From contig JAODNO010000615.1 of NCBI GenBank assembly GCA_025465235.1, forward strand, positions 1 through 42,276: DNA of 42,276 bases, in the 5' to 3' direction. The translations under genes were made by a program, and so were the position numbers. Below are positions 7,391 through 17,876 of the stretch, in pieces. Every line of letters starts with the position of its first letter. Position 1 is the first letter of the stretch. Below the pieces are notes generated by a model that worked only from the letters and a program-made list of their open reading frames with translations, searched no databases and was not told the origin of the DNA. The DNA is from Pseudonocardia sp. (lineage in GTDB: Bacteria; Actinomycetota; Actinomycetes; Mycobacteriales; Pseudonocardiaceae).

Positions 7391-8290
7391 ATGTCCGTCC
7401 CCGTCGCGTTCCCCGCCGCGCTCGCCTACGGCGTGGCCGACTTCGCAGGCGGACTGGCCGCCCGCCGCGCGCCCTTGCTCGTCGTCACCCTGGTGGCGCA
7501 GGCCGCAGGCCTCCTGACCCTCCTGCCGGCGGCGTGGTTGCTGCCCGGGCGGCCGACTGTCGCCGCGCTCGGGTTCGGGGCCCTGGCGGGCATCGCCGGC
7601 ACCAGCGGGCTGCTGCTCTATCTGCGTGCGCTCGCGGTCGGCCCGATGGGCGTGATCGCACCGCTGTCCGCGGTGGTCGGCGCCGGGCTCCCACTCGTGG
7701 TCGGCGTGCTGGCCGGGGAGCGCCTCGGACCTGTCACGGTGCTGGCGATCGTTGTGGCGCTGGCCGCCATCCTGCTGGCCACCGTGGGAAGCCGGCGGGA
7801 CGCGGCCGCGAGCACCGGCCTCGCTCTCGGTCTCGGCGCGGGCGTGGGATTCGGTCTGTTCTTCGTCGCCCTGGCGGCGACGCCGGACGATTCCGGGCTC
7901 TGGCCGCTGCTCGGCGGGCGCGTGACGTCGGTGACCCTGCTCGCCGCGCTGGTGCTGCGGCACCGGCTGCCGCTGCGCCTCCGTGGGCGCCCGGCGGTGC
8001 GGCACCCGGAGCCTGCCGGTCCGCCGCTGCCGGTGACCGGCCCGGCGCCCGCTCCGTTCCCGACGCGCTGGATGATCGTCAGTGGGGTCTTCGATACCGT
8101 GGCGAATGTGCTGTTCCTGCTGTCCGCCCGGCTCGGTGACCTGGGCGTGAGCGCGGTTGTCGTGTCGCTCTACCCGGTGGTGGTCGTGCTGCTGGCGCGC
8201 CTGGTGCTCCGCGAACGGCTCAGCCGGGTGCAGCTCGCCAGCGCGGGCCTCGCCCTGGGAGCGAGCGTGCTGCTGGCGACGGCGAGCTGA
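7391..8290 (+). CDS. EamA/DMT-superfamily transporter
   Basis: The 299-residue, almost entirely hydrophobic protein has about ten membrane helices arranged as two EamA repeats (about 1-135 and 150-297). The C-terminal repeat carries the family-typical SALYPVVVVLLARLVLRERL-like segment (VVSLYPVVVVLLARLVLRER near 258-277). DMT carriers export metabolites or amino acids; the substrate is not readable. The ATG at 7391 follows a weak purine tract. It is divergent from the XRE-cupin regulator, its likely controller, and convergent with the mannosyltransferase gene (13-bp gap). Confidence 0.85.
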   Translation: MSVPVAFPAALAYGVADFAGGLAARRAPLLVVTLVAQAAGLLTLLPAAWLLPGRPTVAALGFGALAGIAGTSGLLLYLRALAVGPMGVIAPLSAVVGAGLPLVVGVLAGERLGPVTVLAIVVALAAILLATVGSRRDAAASTGLALGLGAGVGFGLFFVALAATPDDSGLWPLLGGRVTSVTLLAALVLRHRLPLRLRGRPAVRHPEPAGPPLPVTGPAPAPFPTRWMIVSGVFDTVANVLFLLSARLGDLGVSAVVVSLYPVVVVLLARLVLRERLSRVQLASAGLALGASVLLATAS

Positions 8291-8303
8291 CCCGTTCGCC
8301 CCG

Positions 8304-9923
8304 TCAGGCCCGCCAGGACGGCAGCCACAGCTGTGCGTCCCACATCTCCGGCGTGATCGGCTGACCGACCAGGATCGGCCACAGCCACAGGAAGTTCGCG
8401 ACGACCGCGCCCACCCAGAGCCCGACGACCAGCAGCCCGGTCTGGCGACGCTCCCGGGATGCGCCCGACCTGCCGAGGATCTCGCCCATCACCAGCGTCG
8501 TGGCGAGGATCAGGAACGGCACCACCGGCGTCATGTAGAAGAAGTACATCTGGCGGTTGATGTCGGCGAACCATGGGAGGATGCCCGCCCCGTAGCCCAC
8601 CAGCACGGCCGCATAGCGCCAGTCGAAAGCGGTGAACATGCGCCACAACGCGAACGCGAGCACCGGGATCGCGGGCCACCACAGCGCGGGCGTGCCGATC
8701 AGCATCACGGCGCTGATACAGGTCGGCGCACCGCAGCCGGTGATCTGGCTGCCCGAGGCGTAGTAGTAGAGCATCGGGCGCAGGCCCATCGGCCAGGTCC
8801 AGGGCTTGGACTCCCACGGGTGCACGCCGCTGGCCTGCGTCGTGAGGCCGGCGTGGAACGCGAGCACCTTTCCGCTGTAGTACCAGAGCCCGCGCAGCGC
8901 GTCGGGGACGAACGACCACGGGCCGCCGGTACCCACCTCCTCGCCGACGGCGTGCCGGTCGATCGCGGTCTCGCTACCGAACCAGCCCCACCACGCCGAG
9001 AGATAGGCCAGCAGCGGCACCAGCGCCACCGCCCAGATCGCCGGGGCGAGGTCCCGCCGGATCGTGCCCAGCCACGGCCGCTCGACGCCGGCGGCGCGCC
9101 GGGCCGTGAGGTCCCAGACCACGGTGAGCACGGCGAACGCCGCGAGCCAGTACACGCCCGACCACTTGACCGCGCAGCCCAGCCCGAGCAGCACCCCCGT
9201 GGCGAAGCGCCACCACCGCACACCCAGGCGTGGGCCGTACGGGGAGTCACCGATGCGGCCCTCGGCAATCACGATGGCCATCCGGGCGCGCACGTCATCG
9301 CGGTCGCGGAGGAGCGTGGCGAACGCGGCCAGCACGAAGAGGGCCGAGAAGACGTCGAGCATCCCCATCCGGGACTGCACGTGCGACAGCCCGTCGCAGA
9401 TCAGCAGCACGCCGGCGATCCCGCCGAGCAACGTCGAACGGGTGAGCCTTCGCCCGACCCGCACGATCAGCAGGACCATCAGCGTGCCGGCCAGCGCCGC
9501 CGACACGCGCCAGCCGAACCCGTCGTAGCCGAAGGCCAGCTCGCCGAGCGCGATGAGCTGCTTGCCCAACGGCGGGTGCACAACGAGCTCGTAGCCTGGG
9601 TTGTCCTCCACGCCGCCGTTGCGCAGCATCTGCCAGGCCTGCGGCACATAGTGCTTCTCGTCGAAGACCGGGGTGCCGCCGTCTGTCGGAAGGCCCAGGC
9701 CGGCGAACCGCACCGCTCCTGCGACGACCGCCAGCGTGATCGCGACCACCCAGCCCCGCACTCGGTCGGACGGGGGTGGCGTACCCAGCCGCACCGTCGG
9801 ATCGCCGGGATGGAGGCCGGGAGCCGGGGCGTCGCCGACCGGACGGCTGCCGGTGGTGGGAGTGTCGGCACTGGCCCGGGTGGCTGCGACGCCTCGCGAG
9901 CGGTCGACGCTGCGGGTGGCCAC
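8304..9923 (-). CDS. pmt: Protein O-mannosyltransferase (GT39, PMT)
   Basis: The protein has 539 residues from the GTG at 9923. It is a polytopic GT-C enzyme that transfers mannose from polyprenyl-phosphomannose to Ser/Thr of secreted proteins at the membrane. It has a Pro/Ala-rich cytoplasmic N-terminus (1-55), then many helices. The conserved acidic pair is in FDEKHY (87-92) on the first external loop, with HPPLGKQLIALGEL shortly after. M. tuberculosis Rv1002c also neighbours rsmI (Rv1003). The frame stays open another 71 codons upstream, but that DNA is rsmI on the other strand; a TACGAT -10 box 7 nt upstream of 9923 fixes the start. Confidence 0.93.
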   Translation of the reverse strand: MATRSVDRSRGVAATRASADTPTTGSRPVGDAPAPGLHPGDPTVRLGTPPPSDRVRGWVVAITLAVVAGAVRFAGLGLPTDGGTPVFDEKHYVPQAWQMLRNGGVEDNPGYELVVHPPLGKQLIALGELAFGYDGFGWRVSAALAGTLMVLLIVRVGRRLTRSTLLGGIAGVLLICDGLSHVQSRMGMLDVFSALFVLAAFATLLRDRDDVRARMAIVIAEGRIGDSPYGPRLGVRWWRFATGVLLGLGCAVKWSGVYWLAAFAVLTVVWDLTARRAAGVERPWLGTIRRDLAPAIWAVALVPLLAYLSAWWGWFGSETAIDRHAVGEEVGTGGPWSFVPDALRGLWYYSGKVLAFHAGLTTQASGVHPWESKPWTWPMGLRPMLYYYASGSQITGCGAPTCISAVMLIGTPALWWPAIPVLAFALWRMFTAFDWRYAAVLVGYGAGILPWFADINRQMYFFYMTPVVPFLILATTLVMGEILGRSGASRERRQTGLLVVGLWVGAVVANFLWLWPILVGQPITPEMWDAQLWLPSWRA

Positions 9924-9930
9924 GGCTCCG

Positions 9931-9936
9931 ATCGTA
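9931..9936 (-). promoter_or_regulatory. -10 box of leaderless pmt mRNA
   Basis: TACGAT on the minus strand ends 7 nt before the GTG start at 9923. It overlaps the rsmI -10 box by two bases (TA at 9935-9936). Confidence 0.5.
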
Positions 9937-9940
9937 GGCT
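9935..9940 (+). promoter_or_regulatory. -10 box of leaderless rsmI mRNA
   Basis: TAGGCT ends 7 nt before the ATG at 9948 and shares bases with the divergent pmt -10 box. The whole intergenic region is 24 bp. Confidence 0.5.
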
Positions 9941-9947
9941 GCAACCC

Positions 9948-10799
9948 ATGTCTGGTGAGCCCCTGTCCGGCCGTGTGGTGCTCGCGGCGACCCCGTTGGG
10001 TGATGCCAAGGACGCCTCGGCCCGCCTGCTCGCCGCGCTGGCGACGGCCGATGTGGTCGCCGCAGAGGACACGCGGCGGCTGCGGTCGCTCGCCGCAGCG
10101 CTCGGTGTGACCGTCTCGGGACGGGTGATCAGCCACTACGACGCGGTGGAGGCCGCCCGCCTACCCGGGCTGCTCGAGGATGTCCGTGCAGGCCGCACGG
10201 TGCTGGTGGTGACCGACGCGGGGATGCCCGCGGTGTCCGACCCCGGCTACCGGCTGGTCGCGGCGGCAGCGGCCGAGGGGCTCCCGGTCACGTGCCTGCC
10301 GGGGCCGTCCGCAGTGACGACGGCGCTGGTGCTGTCGGGGCTGCCCTGCGAGCGGTTCTGTTTCGAGGGCTTCGCGCCGCGCCGCGGGGGCGAACGCCGC
10401 CGGTGGCTCGCGACGCTGGTGGCGGAGCCGAGGGCGACCGTGTTCTTCGAGTCGCCGCACCGGCTCGCCGACACGCTCGCTGCCGCGGTGGAGGTCCTGG
10501 GCGCAGAGCGGGCAGCCGCCGTCTGCCGGGAGCTCACCAAGACGCACGAGGAGGTGCTGCGCGGCCCGCTCGCGGAGCTCGCGGAGTGGGCCGCGGAGGG
10601 ACCGGTGCGCGGGGAGATCACCGTCGTACTGGCCGGCGCCGCTCCCACCGCTGCACCGAGCGTCGACTCGTTGGTAGGGGCCGTCGAGGAGCGGGTGGCC
10701 GACGGCGAGCGCCTGAAGGACGCGGTGGCGGTGGTCGCGCAGGCGGCAGGGGTCCCGAAACGCGACCTCTACGCAGCTGCGCTAGCCGCCCGCCCCTGA
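9948..10799 (+). CDS. rsmI: 16S rRNA (cytidine1402-2'-O)-methyltransferase
   Basis: The 283-residue protein 2'-O-methylates C1402 of 16S rRNA using SAM. Family motifs are present: VVLAATPLGDAKDAS at the N-terminus (the usual TPIGN loop reads TPLGD), VVAAEDTRRLRSL, the SAM-site DAGMPAVSDPGYRLV near 89-103, LPGPSAVTTALVLSGLP, and FFESPHRL. The pairing with the divergent O-mannosyltransferase is conserved in mycobacteria (Rv1002c/Rv1003). It is convergent with the cation antiporter. Confidence 0.95.
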   Translation: MSGEPLSGRVVLAATPLGDAKDASARLLAALATADVVAAEDTRRLRSLAAALGVTVSGRVISHYDAVEAARLPGLLEDVRAGRTVLVVTDAGMPAVSDPGYRLVAAAAAEGLPVTCLPGPSAVTTALVLSGLPCERFCFEGFAPRRGGERRRWLATLVAEPRATVFFESPHRLADTLAAAVEVLGAERAAAVCRELTKTHEEVLRGPLAELAEWAAEGPVRGEITVVLAGAAPTAAPSVDSLVGAVEERVADGERLKDAVAVVAQAAGVPKRDLYAAALAARP

Positions 10800-10826
10800 A
10801 GCCCCGCGGCCGGCTCGCGCCCCGAC

Positions 10827-10876
10827 TGGACACGTATCTCTGTTCGGAGCGGCTCCGATTCCGCGCCGCGTGTCCA
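10827..10876. terminator. Nested palindrome between convergent genes, probable bidirectional terminator
   Basis: An outer 8-bp perfect repeat TGGACACG (10827-10834) / CGTGTCCA (10869-10876) encloses an inner hairpin CGGAG-cgg-CTCCG (10845-10857). It sits in the 108-bp gap between the rsmI and antiporter stops. There is no U-tract, so intrinsic termination is uncertain. Confidence 0.45.
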
Positions 10877-10907
10877 TGTCGCGCGTCGAGGGGTGTGGGT
10901 GGGGGCG

Positions 10908-12104
10908 TCAGTTGCCTGCGGAGGGAGCCGGCGTTGTCGCGGGGCGTTTCGTGCGGGCGAAGCGGGCCGCCGGCTCGACAACCCGGGCGGCCACCGGGCC
11001 GATCATGGCCATGAGCAGCACGTAGGTGGTGGCCAGTGCGGCGAGCCGCTCGTCGATCGCCGCATAGCCGACGGCCAACCCGGCGATGACGATCGAGAAC
11101 TCGCCCCGCGCCACCAGTGCCGCGCCGGCGCGAGCCCGGCCGAGCGGCCCGATGCCCACCCGGCGGGCGGCCCACCAGCCGGTGACGAGCTTCGTGAGCG
11201 TGGTGGACACCGCGAGCACGACCGCCCAGCCGAGCACCGGCGGGATCGAGGCCGGGTCGGTGTTCAACCCGAACACGACGAAGAACACCGCGGCGAACAG
11301 GTCGCGCAGCGGCTCCAGCAGCTTGCTGGCGTTCTCCGCGGTGGAGCCAGAGATCGCGATGCCCAGCAGGAAGGCCCCGACCGCGGCCGAGACCTGCATC
11401 GCCGAGGCGAACCCGGCGACGAGCAGGGCCACTCCGAGCACCTTGAGCAGGAACACCTCACGGTCCGGCGAGTCGACGAGCGCCGAGACGAACCGCCCGT
11501 AGCGCAGCGCCACCACGAGCACGACGGCGAGCACCGCCACCGAGATCCCTACCGCGGCGAGACCGCCCGCCAGGTTCACGCCGATCAGCACGGCGGTGAG
11601 GATCGGCAGGTAGAGCGCCATCACGAGGTCCTCGAACACGAGGATCGACAGCACCACCGGCGTCTCGCGGTTCCCGAGCCTGCCGAGGTCGGCGAGGACC
11701 TTCGCGATGATCCCGGACGAGGAGATGTAGGTGACCCCGCCCATCACGAGCGCGCCGACCGGCCCCCAGTCCAGCGCCAGTGCCACGGCTGCACCCGGTG
11801 CGGCGTTGAGGACGACGTCGAGGATCCCGGCCGTCCAGGACCGCCGCAGCCCGGTGACGAGCTCCGCTGCGGAGTACTCCAGCCCGAGCAGCAGGAGGAG
11901 CAGCACGACACCGACCTCGCCGGCCAGCGCCGTGAACCCCTGGATGCCGCTGAGCGGGATGATCCCGCCGGTGCCGAAGAACAGGCCGCCGACCAGGTAG
12001 AGCGGGATGGGGGACAGGCCGATGCGGCCGGCGAGACGGCCCAGCAGCCCCAGGCTGAAAAAGACGGCCCCGAGCTCGATCAGTTCCAGCGCGGTGTGGT
12101 CCAC
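10908..12104 (-). CDS. CPA2-family cation:proton antiporter, KhtU-like
   Basis: The 398-residue protein has about 12-13 membrane helices of the Na+/H+ exchanger fold (CPA2, KefB/KhtU type). Family segments include LLLLLLGLEYSAAELVTG, the core helix with GGVTYISSSGIIAKVL, FEDLVMALYLPIL, and VSAAVGAFLLGIAISGS. It lacks the long C-terminal RCK domain of KefB; that role is supplied by the small protein encoded 6 nt upstream. Together they resemble the KhtTU K+/H+ antiporter. The start GTG at 12104 follows the regulator stop. Ion specificity is inferred. Confidence 0.88.
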   Translation of the reverse strand: MDHTALELIELGAVFFSLGLLGRLAGRIGLSPIPLYLVGGLFFGTGGIIPLSGIQGFTALAGEVGVVLLLLLLGLEYSAAELVTGLRRSWTAGILDVVLNAAPGAAVALALDWGPVGALVMGGVTYISSSGIIAKVLADLGRLGNRETPVVLSILVFEDLVMALYLPILTAVLIGVNLAGGLAAVGISVAVLAVVLVVALRYGRFVSALVDSPDREVFLLKVLGVALLVAGFASAMQVSAAVGAFLLGIAISGSTAENASKLLEPLRDLFAAVFFVVFGLNTDPASIPPVLGWAVVLAVSTTLTKLVTGWWAARRVGIGPLGRARAGAALVARGEFSIVIAGLAVGYAAIDERLAALATTYVLLMAMIGPVAARVVEPAARFARTKRPATTPAPSAGN

Positions 12105-12110
12105 GCTGGA

Positions 12111-12587
12111 TCAGCCTCGCTTGAGGATCTTGACAGCGTTGTCCAGCCCCTCCGACGTGCCGACGGCGACCATGAGGTCCCCGGCGGTCAGGGTGAAGTC
12201 CGGCGTGGGGCTCGGGTGTACCTGGCCCGCGCGCATCACGGCGACGACGGAGACGCCGGTGCGGGTGCGCAGGGCGGTGTCGCCCAGCGTGCGCCCGTCG
12301 AACGGGGTGCCGACGGGAATCTGGCGCGTGTGGATGCCAGGGAGGTCGCGGTGCTCCTCGGTGAGCTGCGCGACGAGCTGCGGGGCGCCGAGCAGGTTGG
12401 CCAGCGCGCTCGCCTCGTCGACGGTGAGGGGCAGTTCGGCGAGGCACGCGTCGGGGTCGTCCGACTTGGAGATGATCAGCTCGATCTTCCCGTCCCGGTG
12501 CGTGACGACGCCGATCCGGCGGCCGTTGCGGAGCGCGAAGTCCTTCCGCACCCCGATTCCGGGTAGGGGCGTGACCTCAACGTTCAC
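12111..12587 (-). CDS. Antiporter regulatory subunit with RCK_C (TrkA-C) domain, KhtT-like
   Basis: The 158-residue soluble protein starts VNVEVTPLPGIGVRKDFALR. Its N-terminal domain is typical of KhtT-type regulatory subunits. The C-terminal half (about 75-155) is an RCK_C domain ending in LTAGDLMVAVGTSEGLDNAVKIL. In Bacillus and actinobacteria this domain gates the partner antiporter and can bind c-di-AMP or sense pH. The GTG at 12587 was chosen because homologues begin with this sequence; a GTG at 12596 is possible and the longer open frame upstream is unsupported. It is translated just before the antiporter. Confidence 0.85.
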   Translation of the reverse strand: MNVEVTPLPGIGVRKDFALRNGRRIGVVTHRDGKIELIISKSDDPDACLAELPLTVDEASALANLLGAPQLVAQLTEEHRDLPGIHTRQIPVGTPFDGRTLGDTALRTRTGVSVVAVMRAGQVHPSPTPDFTLTAGDLMVAVGTSEGLDNAVKILKRG

Positions 12588-12626
12588 GGTGTCCACGGTA
12601 ACGGAACGCCCCGCTACCCTGGGCAC

Positions 12627-13179
12627 ATGCGGGTCCTCATGCTCGACGCGCCCAGGCGATGCTCGACGAGCGCCGCCGGTTGGGTCACGACGTGCGCGAC
12701 GAGATGTGGGACGGGGTACTGCACATCGTTCCGCCGCCGGGCGGCGCTCACCAGCATTTCGGAGCCACCTTCCTGATGCTCGTCGGGCCGGTGGCGTGAG
12801 CACGCGGCCTGCGAGCGCAGTACGAGACACGGCTCTTTCGGACTGCCGACGACTACCGGGTTCCCGACGTCGTCTTCTTCCGGCCCGAGCGTTTCTCCGA
12901 ACGGGGGGTGGAGGGTGCCCAGCTCGTGCTCGAGATCCGGTCGAAGGGGACGAGACCTACGACAAGATCGACTTCTACGGCCGGGTCGGCGTACGGGAGA
13001 TGATCGTTGCGCACCCCGACGAGCGCCGGGTCGAGCTGTTCCGGGCCCTCGGCGGCCGGCTCGTCCCCGTGCAGCCCGCTCCCACCGGCGAGCTCGCCAG
13101 CGAGGTGCTCGGCATCGCGCTGCGCACGGTCGACGGGAAGCTGGAGATCACCTGGTCCGGCGGCTCCGCCGTGGTCTGA
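12627..13179 (+). pseudogene. Uma2-family (DUF820) endonuclease, frameshifted
   Basis: Uma2-family sequence can be followed only by switching frame at least three times. The ATG at 12627 gives MRVLMLDA. After a shift near 12650 it reads MLDERRRLGHDVRDEMWDGV and LHIVPPPGGAHQHFG until a TGA at 12797-12799. It resumes as [20 protein letters not shown] and QLVLEIRS, and after a third shift near 12945 as [20 protein letters not shown] to the stop at 13179. The PD-(D/E)XK elements (VPDVVFF, VLEI) are still visible. The breaks look recent because flanking homology is intact. Confidence 0.75.
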
Positions 13180-13211
13180 GCGCTCCCGGAAACCCGGGTG
13201 CGCCCTGGGCC

Positions 13212-13217
13212 TACGCT
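13212..13217 (+). promoter_or_regulatory. -10 box of leaderless metG mRNA
   Basis: TACGCT (TANNNT) ends 6 nt before the ATG at 13224, and no ribosome site precedes the ATG. Confidence 0.5.
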
Positions 13218-13223
13218 TGTCGT

Positions 13224-15017
13224 ATGAGTTCCCCCGTGCTGACCGCCGTGGCCTGGCCCTATGCCAACGGCCCGCGGCACATCGGTCACGTCTCCGGTAT
13301 CGGTGTGCCCTCCGACGTGTTCGCCCGCTACCAGCGCATGGTCGGGAACCGGGTGCTCATGGTCTCCGGCAGCGACGAGCACGGCACCCCGATCCTGGTG
13401 CAGGCCGAGAAGGAAGGCCTGACGCCGCAGCAGACCGTCGACAAGTACCACCGCATCATCGCGGAGGACCTGCGCGGGCTCGGCGTCACCTACGACCTCT
13501 ACACGCGCACCACCACCGGCAACCACGCCGACGTCGTGCAGCAGATCTTCCTGGCCCTGTACCGCAACGGCTACGTGGTCCCGAAGACCACGACCGGCGC
13601 GATCAGCCCGTCCACCGGGCGCACGCTGCCCGACCGCTACGTCGAGGGCACGTGCCCGATCTGCGGCTACCCGCAGGCGAGGGGGGACCAGTGCGACAAC
13701 TGCGGCAACCAGCTCGACGCCGCTGAGCTGATCAACCCGCGCTCGCGGATCAACGGCGAGGTGCCGAAGTTCGTCGAGACCGAGCACCTGTTCCTCGACC
13801 TACCCGCGTTCACCGAGTCACTGGGCAAGTGGCTCTCGACGAAGACGGGCTGGCGCCCGAACGTCCTGAACTTCACCAGGAACCTCATCGACGACATGCG
13901 GCCGCGGCCGATCACCCGCGACCTGGACTGGGGCGTCACGATCCCGCTCGACGGGTGGCGCGACCAGCCCCTCAAGAAGTTCTACGTGTGGTTCGACGCG
14001 GTGATCGGCTACTTCTCGGCGAGCGTTGAATGGGCCCGGCGCAGCGGCGACCCCGACGCGTGGAAGGCCTGGTGGAATGACCCGTCCGCCGAGATCGTGC
14101 ACTTCATGGGCAAGGACAACATCACCTTCCACGCGCAGATCTGGCCTGCCCTCCTGCTGGGGCACAACGGGCAGGGCGACCACGGCGGCGAGCAGGGGCC
14201 CTACGGCGAGCTGAACCTGCCGACGGAGATCGCGTCGAGCGAGTTCCTCACGATGAGCGGATCGAAGTTCTCCACCTCACGCGGCACCGTGATCTACCTC
14301 AACGACTTCCTTCGCGGGTTCGGACCGGACAGCCTGCGGTACTTCATCGCTGCGGCCGGCCCGGAGACCCAGGACGTCGACTTCACGTGGGACGAGTTCA
14401 TCCGCCGGGTCAACTTCGAGCTCGCCAACGAGTGGGGCAACCTCGTGAACCGGTCGATCTCGATGGCCTACAAGAACAACGGAGCGATCCCGCGCCCCAC
14501 CGCGCCCGCGGCTGCCGACGCCGAGCTGCTCGCGCTGTCGCGAGCCGCATTCGACACCGTCGGCGCGCATCTGGCGAGGTCGCGGTTCCGGGCCGGCATC
14601 AGCGAGGCGATGCGGGTGGTCTCGGCGGCCAACCGGTACCTGTCGGACCAGGAGCCGTGGAAGCTCAAGGACGACCCGGACCGCCGCGACGCTGTTCTGC
14701 ACACCGCGCTGCAGGTGGTGCAGGACGCCAACACATTGCTCACCCCGTTCCTGCCGCACGCGGCGCAGAAGGTGCACGAGGCGCTGGGCGGCACCGGGGT
14801 GTGGGCGGCCCAGCCGGAGCTGCACGACGTGCCGGACCTGGACATCCCGGGCCGGATCAACCCGATCCTCACCGGTGACTATACGAAGGAGCAGGCTCGC
14901 TGGAGGTCGATGCCGATCGAGGTGGGCCGGCCGCTGGCCAAGCCCACGCCGATCTTCGCCAAGCTCGACCCCGAGCTCGGCGAGACGGGCCCGGAGTGGG
15001 CACCGATCGAGAAGTGA
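13224..15017 (+). CDS. metG: Methionyl-tRNA synthetase
   Basis: The 597-residue class I synthetase charges tRNA-Met. The HIGH motif is HIGH-like at 19-22 within [15 protein letters not shown] zinc knuckle [17 protein letters not shown] lies near 136-152, and the anticodon-binding helical domain includes [15 protein letters not shown]. The KMSKS loop is atypical, reading [12 protein letters not shown]. From memory the M. tuberculosis enzyme at this locus (Rv1007c) is a shorter form with canonical KMSKS, so a different MetRS subtype occupies this slot. The ATG at 13224 follows a -10 box. TatD follows on the same strand 25 bp later. Confidence 0.94.
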   Translation: MSSPVLTAVAWPYANGPRHIGHVSGIGVPSDVFARYQRMVGNRVLMVSGSDEHGTPILVQAEKEGLTPQQTVDKYHRIIAEDLRGLGVTYDLYTRTTTGNHADVVQQIFLALYRNGYVVPKTTTGAISPSTGRTLPDRYVEGTCPICGYPQARGDQCDNCGNQLDAAELINPRSRINGEVPKFVETEHLFLDLPAFTESLGKWLSTKTGWRPNVLNFTRNLIDDMRPRPITRDLDWGVTIPLDGWRDQPLKKFYVWFDAVIGYFSASVEWARRSGDPDAWKAWWNDPSAEIVHFMGKDNITFHAQIWPALLLGHNGQGDHGGEQGPYGELNLPTEIASSEFLTMSGSKFSTSRGTVIYLNDFLRGFGPDSLRYFIAAAGPETQDVDFTWDEFIRRVNFELANEWGNLVNRSISMAYKNNGAIPRPTAPAAADAELLALSRAAFDTVGAHLARSRFRAGISEAMRVVSAANRYLSDQEPWKLKDDPDRRDAVLHTALQVVQDANTLLTPFLPHAAQKVHEALGGTGVWAAQPELHDVPDLDIPGRINPILTGDYTKEQARWRSMPIEVGRPLAKPTPIFAKLDPELGETGPEWAPIEK

Positions 15018-15042
15018 GGTCGTCCGCTTTCGGAGGGACGTC

Positions 15043-15918
15043 GTGAGCGGCCGGCGTGAACGGCCGCCCGCGCCCGATCCGCTCCCCGCGCCGACCGTCG
15101 ACGCGCACACCCACCTCGACGCATGTGGCTGCATCGACGCCGCGGACGTGGCGGCGGTGATGGACCGGGCGGCCGCCGTCGGGGTCGCGCGTGCCGTCAC
15201 GGTCGCCGACGACCTCGCCTCCGCCCGGTGGGTGGTACGGGCGGCACACTGGGACGACCGGGTGGTCGCGGCCGTCGCCCTGCATCCGACGCGAACGGCG
15301 GAGGTCACGGAGGACGAGTTCGCGGAGATCGAACGCCTCGCAGGCGACCCACGCGTCGTCGCGGTGGGGGAGACGGGGCTCGACTACTACTGGGACCACT
15401 CGCCGCCGGTGGCCCAACAGGAGTGGTTCCGCCGCCACATCGACCTCGCCAAGCGCATCGGCAAGCCACTCATGATCCATGACCGGGACGCCCACGACGA
15501 CGTCCTGCGCATCCTGCGCGAGGAGGGGCCGCCTGCGAGCGTGGTGTTCCACTGTTTCTCGGGTGACGCCGCAGTCGCGCGCGAATGCGCCGAAGCCGGT
15601 TACGTCCTGTCCTTCGCCGGTCCGGTGACCTTCCGCAACGCCCGTGCGCTGCAGGAGGCGGCGGTCGTCGTGCCGGAGGACCAGCTCCTCGTGGAGACCG
15701 ACGCGCCGTTCCTCACCCCGCACCCGCACCGCGGCCGGGCGAACGAGCCGTACTGCCTGCCGTGGACCGTGCGGGGTCTCGCGGCGCTGCGGGGCGTCAG
15801 CGACCAGCGGCTCGCGACCAGCGCCGGGCGCAACGCCGACCGGGTATTCCGGCTCGGCGAACTGCCGCCCGTGGTGCAGTCGGCCACAGTGAGCGTCGAC
15901 GGAACGCGTTCAGCGTAG
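15043..15918 (+). CDS. tatD: TatD-family metal-dependent deoxyribonuclease
   Basis: The 291-residue TIM-barrel hydrolase has the metal-ligand motifs of the family in order: DAHTHLD (about 20-26), GETGLDYYW with the bridging Glu, MIHDRDAHDD, VVFHCFSG and VETDAPFLTPHPHRG. TatD enzymes are 3'-5' DNA exonucleases and possible D-aminoacyl-tRNA deacylases. The GTG at 15043 has GGAGGGACGTC upstream. It lies between metG and rpfB as in mycobacteria (Rv1007c-Rv1009). Confidence 0.93.
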   Translation: MSGRRERPPAPDPLPAPTVDAHTHLDACGCIDAADVAAVMDRAAAVGVARAVTVADDLASARWVVRAAHWDDRVVAAVALHPTRTAEVTEDEFAEIERLAGDPRVVAVGETGLDYYWDHSPPVAQQEWFRRHIDLAKRIGKPLMIHDRDAHDDVLRILREEGPPASVVFHCFSGDAAVARECAEAGYVLSFAGPVTFRNARALQEAAVVVPEDQLLVETDAPFLTPHPHRGRANEPYCLPWTVRGLAALRGVSDQRLATSAGRNADRVFRLGELPPVVQSATVSVDGTRSA

Positions 15919-15976
15919 CCAGAGCGCCGTTCAGCGCAATCGGTGTGTCGCGGCTCGGTGGCTGCCATCACTGTTC

Positions 15977-17827
<1,851 letters not shown>

Positions 17828-17876
17828 CGCCTGACCTGCCGATGACGGCCCCGGTGACGTCGGGCCGAGCGGGCCG

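Noticed and set aside
8157-9947. A very long plus-strand open frame running into rsmI
   Set aside because: It lies opposite the O-mannosyltransferase, is rich in Arg, Pro and His with no domain, and arises from third-position GC bias. rsmI itself starts at 9948.
10893-12566. A 557-codon plus-strand open frame
   Set aside because: It is the antisense of the antiporter and its regulator, composed of charged low-complexity sequence.
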